This document shows, piece by piece, positions 50,283-60,320 of a DNA stretch of 64,000 bases. Position numbers and translations under genes: made by a program. The notes beneath the pieces were generated by a model. That model ran no database searches, was not told the origin of the DNA, and saw nothing but the letters and a program-made list of their open reading frames with translations. This stretch comes from Bacteroidota bacterium (GTDB lineage: Bacteria; Bacteroidota; Bacteroidia; Bacteroidales; Lentimicrobiaceae): NCBI GenBank assembly GCA_023441805.1, contig JAEZNO010000014.1:1-64000 (forward strand). Direction: 5' to 3'. How positions within the stretch are numbered: position 1 is the first letter of the stretch; each line of letters opens with the position of its first letter.

Positions 50283-52817
50283 TTAATTAATTTCGTTTCT
50301 GTTAGGATTCATGTTGATATCCTTCAAAAACTGTTCCAAAGCAAATTCGTTAGCTACTTTCACTTCTCTGGCTTTGCTACCTTCAAAAGGACCCACAATA
50401 CCGGCTGCCTCAAGTTGGTCGATAATCCTTCCGGCCCTATTATAACCTAGCTTGAGTTTCCGCTGTAATAATGATGTACTGCCCTGCTGAGTAGTAACAA
50501 TAATGCGTGCAGCTTCTTCGAATAATTCATCGCGTTGTCCCGGATCAAAATCCACTTCCTTTTCATCCTGTTCATCAGCATACTCAGGTAAATGATAAGC
50601 ATCAGGGTAGGCACGCTGGGAGCCAATATATTCAGTTACTTTCTCGACTTCATGTGTATCTACAAAGGCACATTGCAGCCTCAAAAGATCACTTCCTGTT
50701 GATAGCAGCATATCTCCTCTTCCGACTAATTGATCAGCACCTCCGCTGTCGAGAATAGTTCGTGAGTCGATTTTCGAGATAACCCTGAATGCAATTCTGG
50801 CAGGGAAGTTAGCCTTAATTGTACCTGTAATGATATTAACTGATGGTCGCTGAGTGGCTATAACAAGATGAATACCAATTGCCCTTGCTTTCTGAGCGAG
50901 TAAGGTTAGTGGCAGCTCAATTTCTTTTCCTGCTGTCATGATGAGATCAGCATATTCATCAATAACAACTATGAGATAAGGTAAAAACCTGTGACCATGC
51001 AATGGGTTTAGTTTCCTTGCAAGAAACCGGATATTGTACTCTTTAATATTCCTGACCTGAGCATCCTTAAGAAGATCATACCTGTTCTCCATTTCGATGT
51101 TAAGAGAATTAAGAGTCCTGACGACTTTCCTTGTGTCAGTGATAATAGCTTCTTCTGAATCAGGTAGTTTCGCAAGAAAGTGTCGCTCTATCTTAGAGAA
51201 TAGTGTCAACTCCACCTTCTTCGGGTCTATCATGATGAACTTAACCTCAGAAGGATGTTTGCAATACAGAATTGAAGTAATAATAGCATTCAATCCAACT
51301 GACTTACCCTGGCCGGTAGCTCCTGCCATAAGAATATGGGGAAGCTTTGCCAGATCCACAATATAAGGTTCATTCTGGATTGTTTTTCCAATTCCAAATG
51401 GCAGGTCATATTTTGTATTGACAAATTTTTCAGAACCAAGGATTGATTTAATGGGAACGGTTTCAGGTTTCAGATTCGGAACCTCGATACCAATAGTTCC
51501 TTTCCCGGGTATAGGCGCAATGATACGGATACCCATAGCAGCAAGACTAAGAGCTATATCATCTTCAAGATTACGAATCTTGGAAATTCTAACACCTTTT
51601 GCAGGGATAATCTCATAAAGTGTAACGGTGGGCCCGATAGTTGCCTTAATCTTATCGATTACAATTCCATAGTTCCCCAGAGTTTCAACAATCCTGTCCT
51701 TATTTGCCTCTAACTCTTCTTTCTGAGCTGCATAGGAAATGCTGGGTGGAACATAATCATCTAATAGATCAAGGGAAGGCTTTTTATAATCAGGCAATTC
51801 TAATGTAGGGTCATATTCAGTATCAATGGTGTAATGAACAGGTTCATCACCTTTGCCATCGGTTTCTACACCGGTCTCTTCATCTGTTGCATTAGAATTG
51901 TCCTCAATGGTGAACTCAATATCTGATGAGGATTCTTGTTCAATCTCGGGTTCTTTGAGACTATTTCTATGGCTATTCTCCGGGTTTAAATTTTCATTTA
52001 CAGAGATGAAGTCATTATCATCTTCATGCTCTTCTTTAACAGCAAATTCTACTGTATTATATCTATCTTCCAAAGCAGAACCATTTGAACGTATATTTCG
52101 CTGCCCAGATTCAGCAACTGTCACAAGAGCATCAAGATTATCAGTATCAGATAAATCTTCATCAGATTGTGGTGGTTTTGGTAATGAAAGTGGCATGTTA
52201 AATGCAAACACCAGGAAAGAGACGAGTGTAAATAATAACAGGATCAGGGTGCCGGTTTTTCCGAGTAAACCTTCAAGCCAAAAAGCGCTTTGGTATCCGG
52301 TAACACCTCCAAGTATTGCTAGTGCGCTGTTTCGGAAGATAAAACCAAAAGCTACAGTTAACCATATTATACCTGCAAGCGAGTTCATAATGGTTTTCCA
52401 CAGCGGTATTACGCTTACTTTTAGTGAAAGCTTTAATCCTGCAATGAATAAGATAAGAATGAAAAGATAAGATGAAATTCCAAATCCTTTCTTAATGAAT
52501 AAAATAGAGATAGCAGCACCTAATCGACCAGTCCAGTTATCAGCTTGAACTGAATCATCAAATAAAACTTCTTTAAAAGAAAAATGTGAAAAGATATCAT
52601 CTGCATCCCACTTGAAATATTGGAACAGATAAGATGAAAAGGCAAAAAGCAGGTAAATCGACAGCAGAATTAAAAACACACCTGTGATTTTGCCAATTCT
52701 TCCATCCGTAAGCCAAACAGGCATTGTAGTTTTACTGCCTTGTTTAGACTTACGAGGTTTTTCTTCAGGCTCTTCTTTGGGCCTGTTTTTCTTTAATGTA
52801 TTTCCCTTAGCTGCCAT
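50283..52817 (-). CDS. ftsK: DNA translocase FtsK
   Basis: An 844-residue protein: basic N-terminus, four membrane segments (about 43-68, 98-130, 141-160, 188-207), an acidic Ser/Glu-rich linker (about 215-340), the alpha/beta motor domain with Walker A GATGQGKS (499-506) and VVIDEYADLI, and the C-terminal winged-helix gamma domain (LLQRKLKLGYNRAGRIIDQL). It pumps chromosome termini at the division septum and directs dimer resolution. The acidic linker produces a long antisense open frame (51853-52470) that is not a gene. Confidence 0.97.
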   Translation of the reverse strand: MAAKGNTLKKNRPKEEPEEKPRKSKQGSKTTMPVWLTDGRIGKITGVFLILLSIYLLFAFSSYLFQYFKWDADDIFSHFSFKEVLFDDSVQADNWTGRLGAAISILFIKKGFGISSYLFILILFIAGLKLSLKVSVIPLWKTIMNSLAGIIWLTVAFGFIFRNSALAILGGVTGYQSAFWLEGLLGKTGTLILLLFTLVSFLVFAFNMPLSLPKPPQSDEDLSDTDNLDALVTVAESGQRNIRSNGSALEDRYNTVEFAVKEEHEDDNDFISVNENLNPENSHRNSLKEPEIEQESSSDIEFTIEDNSNATDEETGVETDGKGDEPVHYTIDTEYDPTLELPDYKKPSLDLLDDYVPPSISYAAQKEELEANKDRIVETLGNYGIVIDKIKATIGPTVTLYEIIPAKGVRISKIRNLEDDIALSLAAMGIRIIAPIPGKGTIGIEVPNLKPETVPIKSILGSEKFVNTKYDLPFGIGKTIQNEPYIVDLAKLPHILMAGATGQGKSVGLNAIITSILYCKHPSEVKFIMIDPKKVELTLFSKIERHFLAKLPDSEEAIITDTRKVVRTLNSLNIEMENRYDLLKDAQVRNIKEYNIRFLARKLNPLHGHRFLPYLIVVIDEYADLIMTAGKEIELPLTLLAQKARAIGIHLVIATQRPSVNIITGTIKANFPARIAFRVISKIDSRTILDSGGADQLVGRGDMLLSTGSDLLRLQCAFVDTHEVEKVTEYIGSQRAYPDAYHLPEYADEQDEKEVDFDPGQRDELFEEAARIIVTTQQGSTSLLQRKLKLGYNRAGRIIDQLEAAGIVGPFEGSKAREVKVANEFALEQFLKDINMNPNRNEIN

Positions 52818-52829
52818 TAGGCGATTTAA

Positions 52830-53504
52830 TTACATTCCTCCACCGAACATCTTCATAAGATCTTGTGGTGAAGTCTCTTTGTAGTCAGATGGTATGTTAA
52901 ATTCCTTGTCTTTAACTTTTCCCGGTTCAATCTTCGATGCTGTGAGCAGCATACTCATACCCTGCATCTTATATTTGAATTCCAGGGGAATGCCTTTAAG
53001 ATTGCGATACTCATTATCATAAAAAATCTGATTGTTTCCCAGTTCTTCACTGTAATACACTACTGAAGGTGCAGCTTTCGATTTCTCATCGCCAAAGTGG
53101 ATGTTAGCTTTTTTACAAACATAACCTGCAATTTCCTTGGTTTCACCATCGGGTTCAACAATAGGCTCTTTTCCTAATGGACGATCAGTACCTTTTTTGG
53201 GATTTATGGAGAGCTTTTGACCATTGATTTCAATAAGGATGGTGGTCGATTTAGCTTCTGAGTCAATTAATAGCACCTGATCCATCTGTCCCATATTCAT
53301 CTCAGCCTTCGACTTATTACCACTAAGAGTTAGTATCATATACTGTGGCAGTGCACTAAGCTGCGCTGCATCAAGATTCGACTCAGGATAGGTGATCTTA
53401 TATGTTATTTTGCCTTTAAAAGCATCGCCTTTAGACTGTGCATTAACTGAAACCGCTAGAGTGACGGCAAACAATAATATGAAGGATGTTTTGAGTAGTT
53501 TCAT
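52830..53504 (-). CDS. DUF4412 domain-containing secreted protein
   Basis: A 224-residue protein with a signal peptide (about 1-22, ending VSVNAQS) and a lipocalin- or LolA-like beta domain: FKGKITYKITYPESNL, IAGYVCKKANIHFGD, LKGIPLEFKYKMQGM. DUF4412 is a Bacteroidota family of unknown role; its fold resembles lipoprotein-carrier domains, which suits the neighbouring lolA. It is 12 bp upstream of ftsK. The C-terminus ends in KMFGGGM. Confidence 0.85.
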   Translation of the reverse strand: MKLLKTSFILLFAVTLAVSVNAQSKGDAFKGKITYKITYPESNLDAAQLSALPQYMILTLSGNKSKAEMNMGQMDQVLLIDSEAKSTTILIEINGQKLSINPKKGTDRPLGKEPIVEPDGETKEIAGYVCKKANIHFGDEKSKAAPSVVYYSEELGNNQIFYDNEYRNLKGIPLEFKYKMQGMSMLLTASKIEPGKVKDKEFNIPSDYKETSPQDLMKMFGGGM

Positions 53505-53526
53505 GATTAGTAATTGTTATGATGGT

Positions 53527-53967
53527 TTATTCAACTTCTTTAATTTCGATTTTTTCGATTAAATCACCTCTTCTGATCTTATCTATTACATCCATACCTT
53601 CATACACTTTGCCGAAACAGGTATGGTTACGGTCGAGATGCTGAGTGTTTGTGCGATTATGACAAATAAAGAATTGTGAGCCACCTGTATCTCTTCCTGC
53701 ATGAGCCATTGACAAAACACCTCTGTCATGGTACTGGTTATTGCCGGTTAATTCACATTTAATGGTGTAACCTGGCCCACCGGCACCTGTTCCAAGAGGG
53801 CAACCACCCTGAATAACAAAGTCAGGTATTACACGGTGAAAAGTAAGACCGTCATAAAATCCGCTCTTTGACAGTTTCACGAAGTTTGCTACTGTGTTAG
53901 GTGCATCTTCTTCATAGAATTTCACCTTCATCAGACCTTTACTGGTATGTATTTCGCCTATTTGCAT
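53527..53967 (-). CDS. Cyclophilin-type peptidyl-prolyl cis-trans isomerase
   Basis: A 146-residue cytosolic cyclophilin without a signal peptide: [33 protein letters not shown] block ([13 protein letters not shown]), [16 protein letters not shown], and [13 protein letters not shown]. The active-site Arg and Phe/Met positions are retained. It lies between lepB and the DUF4412 gene with short gaps (10 and 22 bp). Confidence 0.95.
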   Translation of the reverse strand: MQIGEIHTSKGLMKVKFYEEDAPNTVANFVKLSKSGFYDGLTFHRVIPDFVIQGGCPLGTGAGGPGYTIKCELTGNNQYHDRGVLSMAHAGRDTGGSQFFICHNRTNTQHLDRNHTCFGKVYEGMDVIDKIRRGDLIEKIEIKEVE

Positions 53968-53977
53968 TTTGTAAATA

Positions 53978-55489
53978 TTAATTAATAGTTCTCATCATTT
54001 TACTAAATCTTATCTTGCCCTGGAAAAGGGATTTGTTGTTATCAAGAGATAACCACACAAAGATAGCTTTCCCTACAATATGGTCCTCAGGAACAAAGCC
54101 CCAGAATCTAGAATCAGCTGAATTATGCCTGTTATCTCCCATCATCCAGTAATAGTCCATCTTAAATGTGTATTCAGTAGCAGGTTTTCCATTTATAAGG
54201 ATCTGATCACCTCTAACTTCAAGTGAGTTGAGTTCATATGCCTTGATAACTCGCTCATAAAGTACGATATTCTTCTTGTTCAATTGGATGGTTACACCTT
54301 TCTTTGGCATAACTATAGGCCCATAATTATCAACATTCCATGGGTATGCCGAATCAAACGGGAAAATGTAGGGTTGCCAGAATCCTTTTGGTTGTATTAT
54401 TTTCTTCACTTCTTTTACATTGGCGAAACCTTTAATCTTTTCGGCCATAGAATTTGTAAGTGTAATTTCATACTCATCTTGCTGTCCCATGGCAATCTTA
54501 TCGGTCACCCCAAGTCTTTCGATGATTTTTGGATTTAGTCGTGATCCATCTGTCCTTACCAGATACTTAAATTGCGCCTCAGTCGGCATTTCAGCAGGTT
54601 TACCATTGATATAAACAACCTGATTTATGATCTCAAGTGTATCACCCGGAATACCTATGCAACGTTTAATATAGTTTTCTCGCTTATCTACCGGGCGGGA
54701 TATGATATCTCCAAAGTTAAGCTTATCATTCCATACACGCTGACGTCCGTAATCCCGCACTAAACTATAATAACTGACATTACTCTGAAGTTTAGTGGCT
54801 ACCGTATCGCCATCCGGATAGTTGAAAACAACAACATCGTTGTTCTTTATTGTAGTCAGTCCGGGAAATCTGTAAAATGGAAGTTTAATCCATTCGAGGT
54901 AAGATTTAGTGTCTTTTGTAAGAGGAAGTGTGTGGTGTACAAATGGAAATGCTAAAGGAGTATTTGGAATTTTTGGACCATAGCTGAGTTTGCTTACAAA
55001 CAGAAAGTCACCAACCAATAATGATTTCTCCATTGACGGTGTTGGAATGGTGTAAGCTTCAACCATGAACATTCTGATGATGGTAGCAGCAATCACTGCA
55101 AATATGATGGCATCTATCCATTCACGGGCTGCAGTCTTTCTATGTGGTTTTCTATCTTCAGGTCTGATATAATCAGCTGCTTTAGTTGCCCCCAACCAGG
55201 GAAGGTAAATGAACGGAAATATCACTGCCAATGCCTGATCACCTAATGAAAATCTGTTGTAGCATTTTAGTGTTTCAACAATCATCAACATCACCATAAA
55301 TGCATTAATGAATGGTATTATAAGGAAAATATACCACCATAAGGGTTTCTTGATGATCTTTAACCAATGATAATAATTAAGGAAAGGTATTCCAGATTTC
55401 CATCCCGGGATGCCGGCGGTTTCAAATGTTTTCCAAACGAAAACAGGGAAGAGGAGAAACAGGATACTTAGAATGATTGATACTGACAT
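53978..55489 (-). CDS. lepB: Signal peptidase I, long Bacteroidota form
   Basis: A 503-residue S26A peptidase. Three hydrophobic segments precede the catalytic region; the nucleophile is S152 in [18 protein letters not shown], the general base is K275 in [11 protein letters not shown], and [17 protein letters not shown] near the C-terminus is the family signature. The roughly 100-residue insertion between Ser and Lys and the extra N-terminal membrane part give the usual 450-520 residue form in this phylum. It cleaves signal peptides in the inner membrane. Confidence 0.95.
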   Translation of the reverse strand: MSVSIILSILFLLFPVFVWKTFETAGIPGWKSGIPFLNYYHWLKIIKKPLWWYIFLIIPFINAFMVMLMIVETLKCYNRFSLGDQALAVIFPFIYLPWLGATKAADYIRPEDRKPHRKTAAREWIDAIIFAVIAATIIRMFMVEAYTIPTPSMEKSLLVGDFLFVSKLSYGPKIPNTPLAFPFVHHTLPLTKDTKSYLEWIKLPFYRFPGLTTIKNNDVVVFNYPDGDTVATKLQSNVSYYSLVRDYGRQRVWNDKLNFGDIISRPVDKRENYIKRCIGIPGDTLEIINQVVYINGKPAEMPTEAQFKYLVRTDGSRLNPKIIERLGVTDKIAMGQQDEYEITLTNSMAEKIKGFANVKEVKKIIQPKGFWQPYIFPFDSAYPWNVDNYGPIVMPKKGVTIQLNKKNIVLYERVIKAYELNSLEVRGDQILINGKPATEYTFKMDYYWMMGDNRHNSADSRFWGFVPEDHIVGKAIFVWLSLDNNKSLFQGKIRFSKMMRTIN

Positions 55490-55548
55490 GTTATGATATT
55501 ATGTATTTCTTAAGGAGTACCGTTTGCAAATGTAATCTAAAAATCTCT

Positions 55549-56250
55549 TTAATCAGTTGACAGCAAGTCGCTCATGCCATAAACGCCACTCTTGCCGATA
55601 ACCCATTCAGCTGCTATTACTGCACCAAGCGCCAACCCTTTTCTATTAAATGCCTCATGCTTTATCTGAATTGAATCGTTAGATGATTTCCATTCAACTA
55701 TATGAATGCCCGGCACTTCACCTATTCTTTCGCTTGTTATCAATAATCCATTCTCATCGGCCTTTGACGTCCAATGAGTGTATAGGTTACTATCAGATAT
55801 TATATCTTCAGCTAAAGTAATGGCTGTTCCACTTGGGGCATCTTTCTTATGGATATGATGAACCTCATGAACCTCTGCTTTGTAATTTTCGTTCTTCCCC
55901 AAAAATGAAGCCAATTTCTTATTTATGTTGAAAAATATATTGGCTCCAATGCTAAAATTTGAGGCATAGAAGAATGTTTTTCCTTCTGTTTCAGCTAATT
56001 GTTTAATTTCATTTAATTTATCATTCCACCCTGTTGTTCCACTCACGAAAGCAATTCCTTTGGAAAAGGCAATCTTTGCGATTTCAGGAGCAGCTTTGGC
56101 AGTTGTAAAGTCAATTATGACATCACAATCAGGTAAATTATTCCAATCCTTGAAAGTATCTATAGTGGCAACAATTTCATGCCCTCTTTGCATAGCAATA
56201 CTTTCTATTTCATGGCCCATTCTGCCATACCCTGAGATAACAATTTTCAC
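55549..56250 (-). CDS. dapB: 4-hydroxy-tetrahydrodipicolinate reductase
   Basis: 233 residues from GTG 56248-56250, where the family start VKIVISGYGRMG falls; the frame open to TTG 56277 would add nine unconserved residues and overlap the upstream gene. The NAD(P) motif is GYGRMG (7-12), and the catalytic region EVHHIHKKDAPSGTA is complete. It catalyses the second committed step of diaminopimelate/lysine synthesis. It lies 11 bp after the DUF5683 gene. Confidence 0.95.
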   Translation of the reverse strand: MKIVISGYGRMGHEIESIAMQRGHEIVATIDTFKDWNNLPDCDVIIDFTTAKAAPEIAKIAFSKGIAFVSGTTGWNDKLNEIKQLAETEGKTFFYASNFSIGANIFFNINKKLASFLGKNENYKAEVHEVHHIHKKDAPSGTAITLAEDIISDSNLYTHWTSKADENGLLITSERIGEVPGIHIVEWKSSNDSIQIKHEAFNRKGLALGAVIAAEWVIGKSGVYGMSDLLSTD

Positions 56251-56261
56251 TTTTATGAGTA

Positions 56262-56897
56262 TTAAAATTTCATACAAAGCCTGATGCCGGGTGAACCGAC
56301 AAGATGACCAGGCTGGTCAATGTACGTCGGTTTGATATTTAAACTGATATCTTCCGAGACATCATAATCAAAGAAATGAGCATCAACAGTGGCATCTACT
56401 ACATTCAGGATATACCATGCTGCAGTGAAAATTACCGACAATTCAAGTCGACGGCGGTAGAATTCCCTTCCACGTAACAGATCATCCTTCCCGTATTTAT
56501 CAAAATACTTGTTACCTGTTAATGTAGTGTCGTTCCTTACCTTATAACGATAGGCTTCGGTAAACTCCTGCATTTCCTTATTGTTGACATGGATATTATA
56601 GCCAAGTACTCCAAATCCCGCATAGATGATAGGCATCTTCCAGTATTTATGATTGTAGGCCTGTCCTAAACCGGGTAGTAAAGCAGAGTAAAGTGAAGCT
56701 TTCTTCGCTGAGTGTTTTTCTTTAACTGATGTGTCATCATTAGTTTGAGGACTCTCACTGATGGTTTTATCATTGAGATTGATGACTCGAACTGTGGTAT
56801 CTTGTGAAAAAGCCTGGTTGGTAACAGATAAAGCAATTATAGTCAGTACCAATGGCACTAAAAACAATTTAGAAAAGAAGAACCTTTTATACTTCAT
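56262..56897 (-). CDS. DUF5683 membrane protein
   Basis: Start taken at ATG 56895-56897 (211 residues), one base after the parB stop; ATG 56915 would overlap parB. A signal or anchor (about 4-32) is followed by a polar linker and the DUF5683 region AKKASLYSALLPGLGQAYNHKYWKMPIIYAGFG-type block (LLPGLGQAYNHKYWKMP), with a further hydrophobic segment (about 150-165). The family is restricted to Bacteroidota, usually between parB and dapB. The function is unknown; it may relate to the cell envelope. Confidence 0.85.
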   Translation of the reverse strand: MKYKRFFFSKLFLVPLVLTIIALSVTNQAFSQDTTVRVINLNDKTISESPQTNDDTSVKEKHSAKKASLYSALLPGLGQAYNHKYWKMPIIYAGFGVLGYNIHVNNKEMQEFTEAYRYKVRNDTTLTGNKYFDKYGKDDLLRGREFYRRRLELSVIFTAAWYILNVVDATVDAHFFDYDVSEDISLNIKPTYIDQPGHLVGSPGIRLCMKF

Positions 56898-56898
56898 T

Positions 56899-57795
56899 TT
56901 AGAGCTCAGGAGCATTCAAATGCGTAAGCAAACGCTCCAGTTCTTTTACTGACCGAAAGTTTATAACGATGCTTCCTTTGCCTTTATTATTCAGATGAAC
57001 GCTGGTCTTTACCTTAAATTTCTCAGCAACGTTTCGGCTAAGTGTTTCAATTTCCTCAGGAATCTCGTTCTTCACCACAACCTTCTTTACAGGAATCGGT
57101 TTGTTGTGTTCCCTAACTCTTTCTTCGGTTTCTCTTACTGAGAGATCAAGATTAATGATATCTTCCATAAGAGCAATCTGATAGTTGATATCCTCAATAC
57201 CTAAGAGAGTTCTGGCATGACCCATCGAGATGCGGCTGTCGCGAATGGCAGCCTGTATTACAGGAGGTAATTTTAATAATCTGAGGTAGTTTGTGATGGT
57301 ACTCCTGTTTTTACCAACGCGTTGACTTAATTCTTCCTGTGTTAGTTCACATTCATCTATTAACCTTTGGTAACTGATGGCAATTTCAAGAGAATTGAGA
57401 CTCTCACGCTGAATATTTTCTACCAGTGCCATCTCCAGAACCTGCACATCATTGGCAATTCTTATATAACAAGGCACCTCAGTCAAACCGGCAAGTTGTG
57501 AAGCTCTGAGTCTTCTTTCACCTGAAATTAACTGATACCTGTCATACCCCATCTTTCTGACAGTAAGAGGTTGAATTATACCCTGCTCACGAATTGAATC
57601 AGCTAATTCGCTTAAGGTCTCTTCTTCAAAGTCCACCCTTGGCTGAAACGGGTTGGTTTCAATATTAGCTATTGGTATAGATGCTACAGCTCCTGCAACA
57701 AAATTTCCCGAAATGTCCTTTGAAGTAATATCTGTATCTGGACTTTCCAAAATTGCACTAAGTCCCCTGCCAAGAGCTTTCTTTTTAGAATTCAT
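56899..57795 (-). CDS. parB: Chromosome partition protein ParB
   Basis: 298 residues. N-terminal KKALGRGLSAIL is the ParA-activating tail; the CTP-binding ParB/Srx region has NPFQPR and LISGERRLRASQLAG; the HTH is LTQEELSQRVGKNRSTITNYL; the C-terminal part is the dimerisation domain. It loads at parS sites near the origin and spreads as a CTP-dependent clamp. Its ATG lies 11 bp inside the parA coding end. No parS (TGTTTCACGTGAAACA-like) was found in the window by eye. Confidence 0.96.
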   Translation of the reverse strand: MNSKKKALGRGLSAILESPDTDITSKDISGNFVAGAVASIPIANIETNPFQPRVDFEEETLSELADSIREQGIIQPLTVRKMGYDRYQLISGERRLRASQLAGLTEVPCYIRIANDVQVLEMALVENIQRESLNSLEIAISYQRLIDECELTQEELSQRVGKNRSTITNYLRLLKLPPVIQAAIRDSRISMGHARTLLGIEDINYQIALMEDIINLDLSVRETEERVREHNKPIPVKKVVVKNEIPEEIETLSRNVAEKFKVKTSVHLNNKGKGSIVINFRSVKELERLLTHLNAPEL

Positions 57796-58600
57796 CGTCG
57801 ATATTGATTTGTTTTTCGGATGATTTTATACGGGTCATGTCATTTTTCTGAAGGATTTCTCTGGCTAAATTCAGATAATTGACAGCCCCACTTGAATTAA
57901 CATCGTGCATGATGATAGTTTCACCAAAACTGGGTGCTTCACCAAGCTTGGTATTCCTGTTTATAAGAGTCTCAAATACCATATTCTGGAAATGAGCTTT
58001 TACTTCATCCACCACCTGATTAGATAAGCGTAACCTTGAATCGTACATGGTGAGTAGAATACCTTCTATATCGAGGGTTGGATTTAATCTCGACTGAACA
58101 ATTTTTATTGTATTGAGTAACTTCCCGAGACCTTCAAGGGCAAAGTACTCACATTGTACCGGAACAATTACCGAATCAGCAGCAACCAATGCATTTACTG
58201 TAATCAGACCCAATGAAGGACTGCAGTCGATTACAACAAAATCGTAATCCTGTTTTACCTTATTGATTACCCGGCGCATGAGCTTTTCACGATTGGGCTG
58301 ATTAATAATCTCTATTTCAGCGCCAACAAGGTCAATGTGTGCAGGTAATATGTCAAGATTTGGTGTAGTTGTGTTAAGTATTATGTCTTTGGGTTCAACT
58401 TCATCCATCAGGCACTCATATATACTTGTTTTGATGTTCTTTGGATCAAATCCAACTCCCGAAGTACTATTGGCCTGCGGATCAGCATCAATGATCAAAG
58501 TTTTATGCTCAAGTACTGCAAAGGCGGCTCCCAGATTTATGGCTGTTGTGGTTTTACCTACTCCTCCTTTTTGATTGGCAATAGCTATTACTTTACCCAT
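57785..58600 (-). CDS. parA: Chromosome partition ATPase ParA (Soj)
   Basis: Start taken at ATG 58598-58600 (271 residues); a TTG at 58633 is less likely. Deviant Walker A KGGVGKTT (11-18), Walker A' DADPQANSTSGVG, Walker B DFVVIDCSPSLG, and a dispersed DNA-binding C-terminus. It has no N-terminal HTH, so it is the small Soj type that drives origin segregation with ParB. A TATTTTTG -7 element lies at 58648-58655. Confidence 0.96.
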   Translation of the reverse strand: MGKVIAIANQKGGVGKTTTAINLGAAFAVLEHKTLIIDADPQANSTSGVGFDPKNIKTSIYECLMDEVEPKDIILNTTTPNLDILPAHIDLVGAEIEIINQPNREKLMRRVINKVKQDYDFVVIDCSPSLGLITVNALVAADSVIVPVQCEYFALEGLGKLLNTIKIVQSRLNPTLDIEGILLTMYDSRLRLSNQVVDEVKAHFQNMVFETLINRNTKLGEAPSFGETIIMHDVNSSGAVNYLNLAREILQKNDMTRIKSSEKQINIDDEF

Positions 58601-58647
58601 TCTTTTTAAACCACTTTTTTGGTATAAATTCAATTATCTTTCAACCA

Positions 58648-58655
58648 CAAAAATA
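58648..58655 (-). promoter_or_regulatory. TAnnTTTG -7 element for the parA operon
   Basis: Minus strand TATTTTTG, 47 bp before the parA ATG. Confidence 0.45.
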
Positions 58656-58834
58656 CAATTAATTTTACGTCTGTAACTTAATGCAAAAATCAAAGTTGTT
58701 AACACTGCCTTAGTCCGTACTCCTTCAATAAAATGTATCCAATACATAAATCCGTTGAATTTTATAATATCTCACAACCTGATTCAACTATTTATTTTCT
58801 CTGTGTGTTGGTCTGTATATACGGATGAAAAGTG

Positions 58835-58842
58835 TACATTTG
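58835..58842 (+). promoter_or_regulatory. TAnnTTTG -7 element for the nusB operon
   Basis: TACATTTG, 34 bp before the nusB ATG, with a TTGG at 58808-58811 upstream (23-bp spacing). Confidence 0.4.
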
Positions 58843-58876
58843 TGCCCTTGTTTTGTTCAGTTCATTTACATAATTT

Positions 58877-59839
58877 ATGCTAAGCAGAAGGCATTTTAGA
58901 GTTAAGGTCATGCAAGCTCTTTACGCCTGGTACCAAACAGAAGAGAATTCTGTTCTGGCAGGTGAAAAGAAGTTAATTGCTAACATTGAGAGTATTTACG
59001 ACCTGTATATTTACTTACTCTCTGCCATTATTGAAATAAACGACGTTGCCCGGAATATGATGGAGGATGCACGTCAGAAATTCCTACCTACAGAAGAAGA
59101 TATCAATCCAAAAACCAAGTTCGTTGATAACGCTTTCATTGAGCAAATGCGTAATAACCGTGATCTTCAAAGAAATATCGCACGTCTGAAGATCAATTGG
59201 TCAGATGAAAAGGAAGTGTTCAGAAAGCTGTTTATTGCTCTCCGTGAAACAGAGCAATTTAAAGAATATCTCTATTCTGACTCAGAAAGTTATAAAGACG
59301 ACAAGGAAATTGTTGTATTCCTCTTAACAAATATTCTGTTGGCCAGTGATCCATTTATCAGTTTGTTTGAAGAAAAGAATATTTATTGGACTGATGATCT
59401 GGATACAGCAGCCATGATGGTTCTTAAAACATTAAAGAAATGGAACCGTGCTCATGAGAATACAGAGGCATTGCCTCCTTTGTATGTGTCACCTGATGAA
59501 GAAGGTGATGATCTGGTTCAGGATTTTGTACTTAAGCTGTACCGTAAAGTCATTATCAATAGTGAAGAGTATGCCCAATTGATAGCCAAATATGCCGACA
59601 ATTGGGAATTTGATCGCATTGCACTGCTTGATGTTATACTGATAAAAATGGCTTTATGCGAATTCATTGAGTTCTCATCCATACCAGTTAAGGTTACGAT
59701 TAATGAATACATTGAAATATCAAAAGAATACAGCACACCGAAAAGCAAGCAGTTTATCAATGGCTTGCTTGATAAACTCGCTAATGATTTGAAAAAGGAA
59801 GGCGAAATCAAGAAAATGGGCCGTGGGCTGATTGAATAA
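58877..59839 (+). CDS. nusB: Transcription antitermination protein NusB, long form
   Basis: 320 residues, twice the length of E. coli NusB. The opening SRRHFRVKVMQALYAW is the NusB-type first helix; the C-terminal half (about 190-305) carries the canonical helical bundle with NWEFDRIALLDVILIKMALCEF and VKVTINEYIEISKEYSTPKS. Bacteroidota usually have this long form. NusB with NusE promotes rRNA antitermination. It opens a cluster nusB-GNAT-DUF1573-yajC-ybbR-coaE. Confidence 0.95.
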   Translation: MLSRRHFRVKVMQALYAWYQTEENSVLAGEKKLIANIESIYDLYIYLLSAIIEINDVARNMMEDARQKFLPTEEDINPKTKFVDNAFIEQMRNNRDLQRNIARLKINWSDEKEVFRKLFIALRETEQFKEYLYSDSESYKDDKEIVVFLLTNILLASDPFISLFEEKNIYWTDDLDTAAMMVLKTLKKWNRAHENTEALPPLYVSPDEEGDDLVQDFVLKLYRKVIINSEEYAQLIAKYADNWEFDRIALLDVILIKMALCEFIEFSSIPVKVTINEYIEISKEYSTPKSKQFINGLLDKLANDLKKEGEIKKMGRGLIE

Positions 59840-59843
59840 AGCT

Positions 59844-60278
59844 ATGAACCAATATAATATCATAGACTTCGAAGAACGATACTTTGACAATTTGAATGTT
59901 TTCTGGAACAATACCGGTTTAGGTGGTAGTCACAGAGGAGACTCTCTTCAGATTATCCTTGATACAATTAACTCAGGAGGACATCTGTTACTCATGATTA
60001 ATGAACAGGATGAAATAATCGGTTCTTCATGGCTTACTAACGATAGGCGACGATCATATCTGCATCATTTTGGTATCCGGGAAGACTTAAGAGGTCGTGG
60101 TCTTTCAAATGTACTGCTTGAACGTACTCTTGAACTTGCTCGTAAAGATGGCTATCAGATAAAATTAGAGGTTCACAGCAAGAATGAATCTGCACTCGCA
60201 CTTTATAAAAAATATGGGTTCAATGATCTTGGTGATTACAAGGTCATGATCATAAGAGATATTACATCCATTTCTTAG
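59844..60278 (+). CDS. GNAT family N-acetyltransferase
   Basis: Start taken at ATG 59844 (144 residues), 4 bp after the nusB stop; the frame opens at a TTG at 59832. The GNAT fold shows the acetyl-CoA loop in REDLRGRGLSNVLL and the ALALYKKYGFNDLGDYKVM C-terminal strand. RimI-like motifs are present but the substrate is unknown. It is inserted between nusB and DUF1573, which often are neighbours in this phylum. Confidence 0.9.
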   Translation: MNQYNIIDFEERYFDNLNVFWNNTGLGGSHRGDSLQIILDTINSGGHLLLMINEQDEIIGSSWLTNDRRRSYLHHFGIREDLRGRGLSNVLLERTLELARKDGYQIKLEVHSKNESALALYKKYGFNDLGDYKVMIIRDITSIS

Positions 60279-60290
60279 AGTTGAATTGTT

Positions 60291-60298
60291 TATCTTTG
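60291..60298 (+). promoter_or_regulatory. TAnnTTTG -7 element for DUF1573-yajC
   Basis: TATCTTTG, 22 bp before the likely ATG at 60321, with a TTG at 60271-60273 upstream (17-bp spacing). It suggests a second transcription start inside the cluster. Confidence 0.5.
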
Positions 60299-60320
60299 CA
60301 TTTGTTTAATGATATTACAC

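Noticed and set aside
51853..52470. 205-residue plus-strand open frame
   Set aside because: It is antisense to the acidic linker and membrane part of ftsK; the Ser-rich translation mirrors Glu/Asp codons and has no start context or motif.
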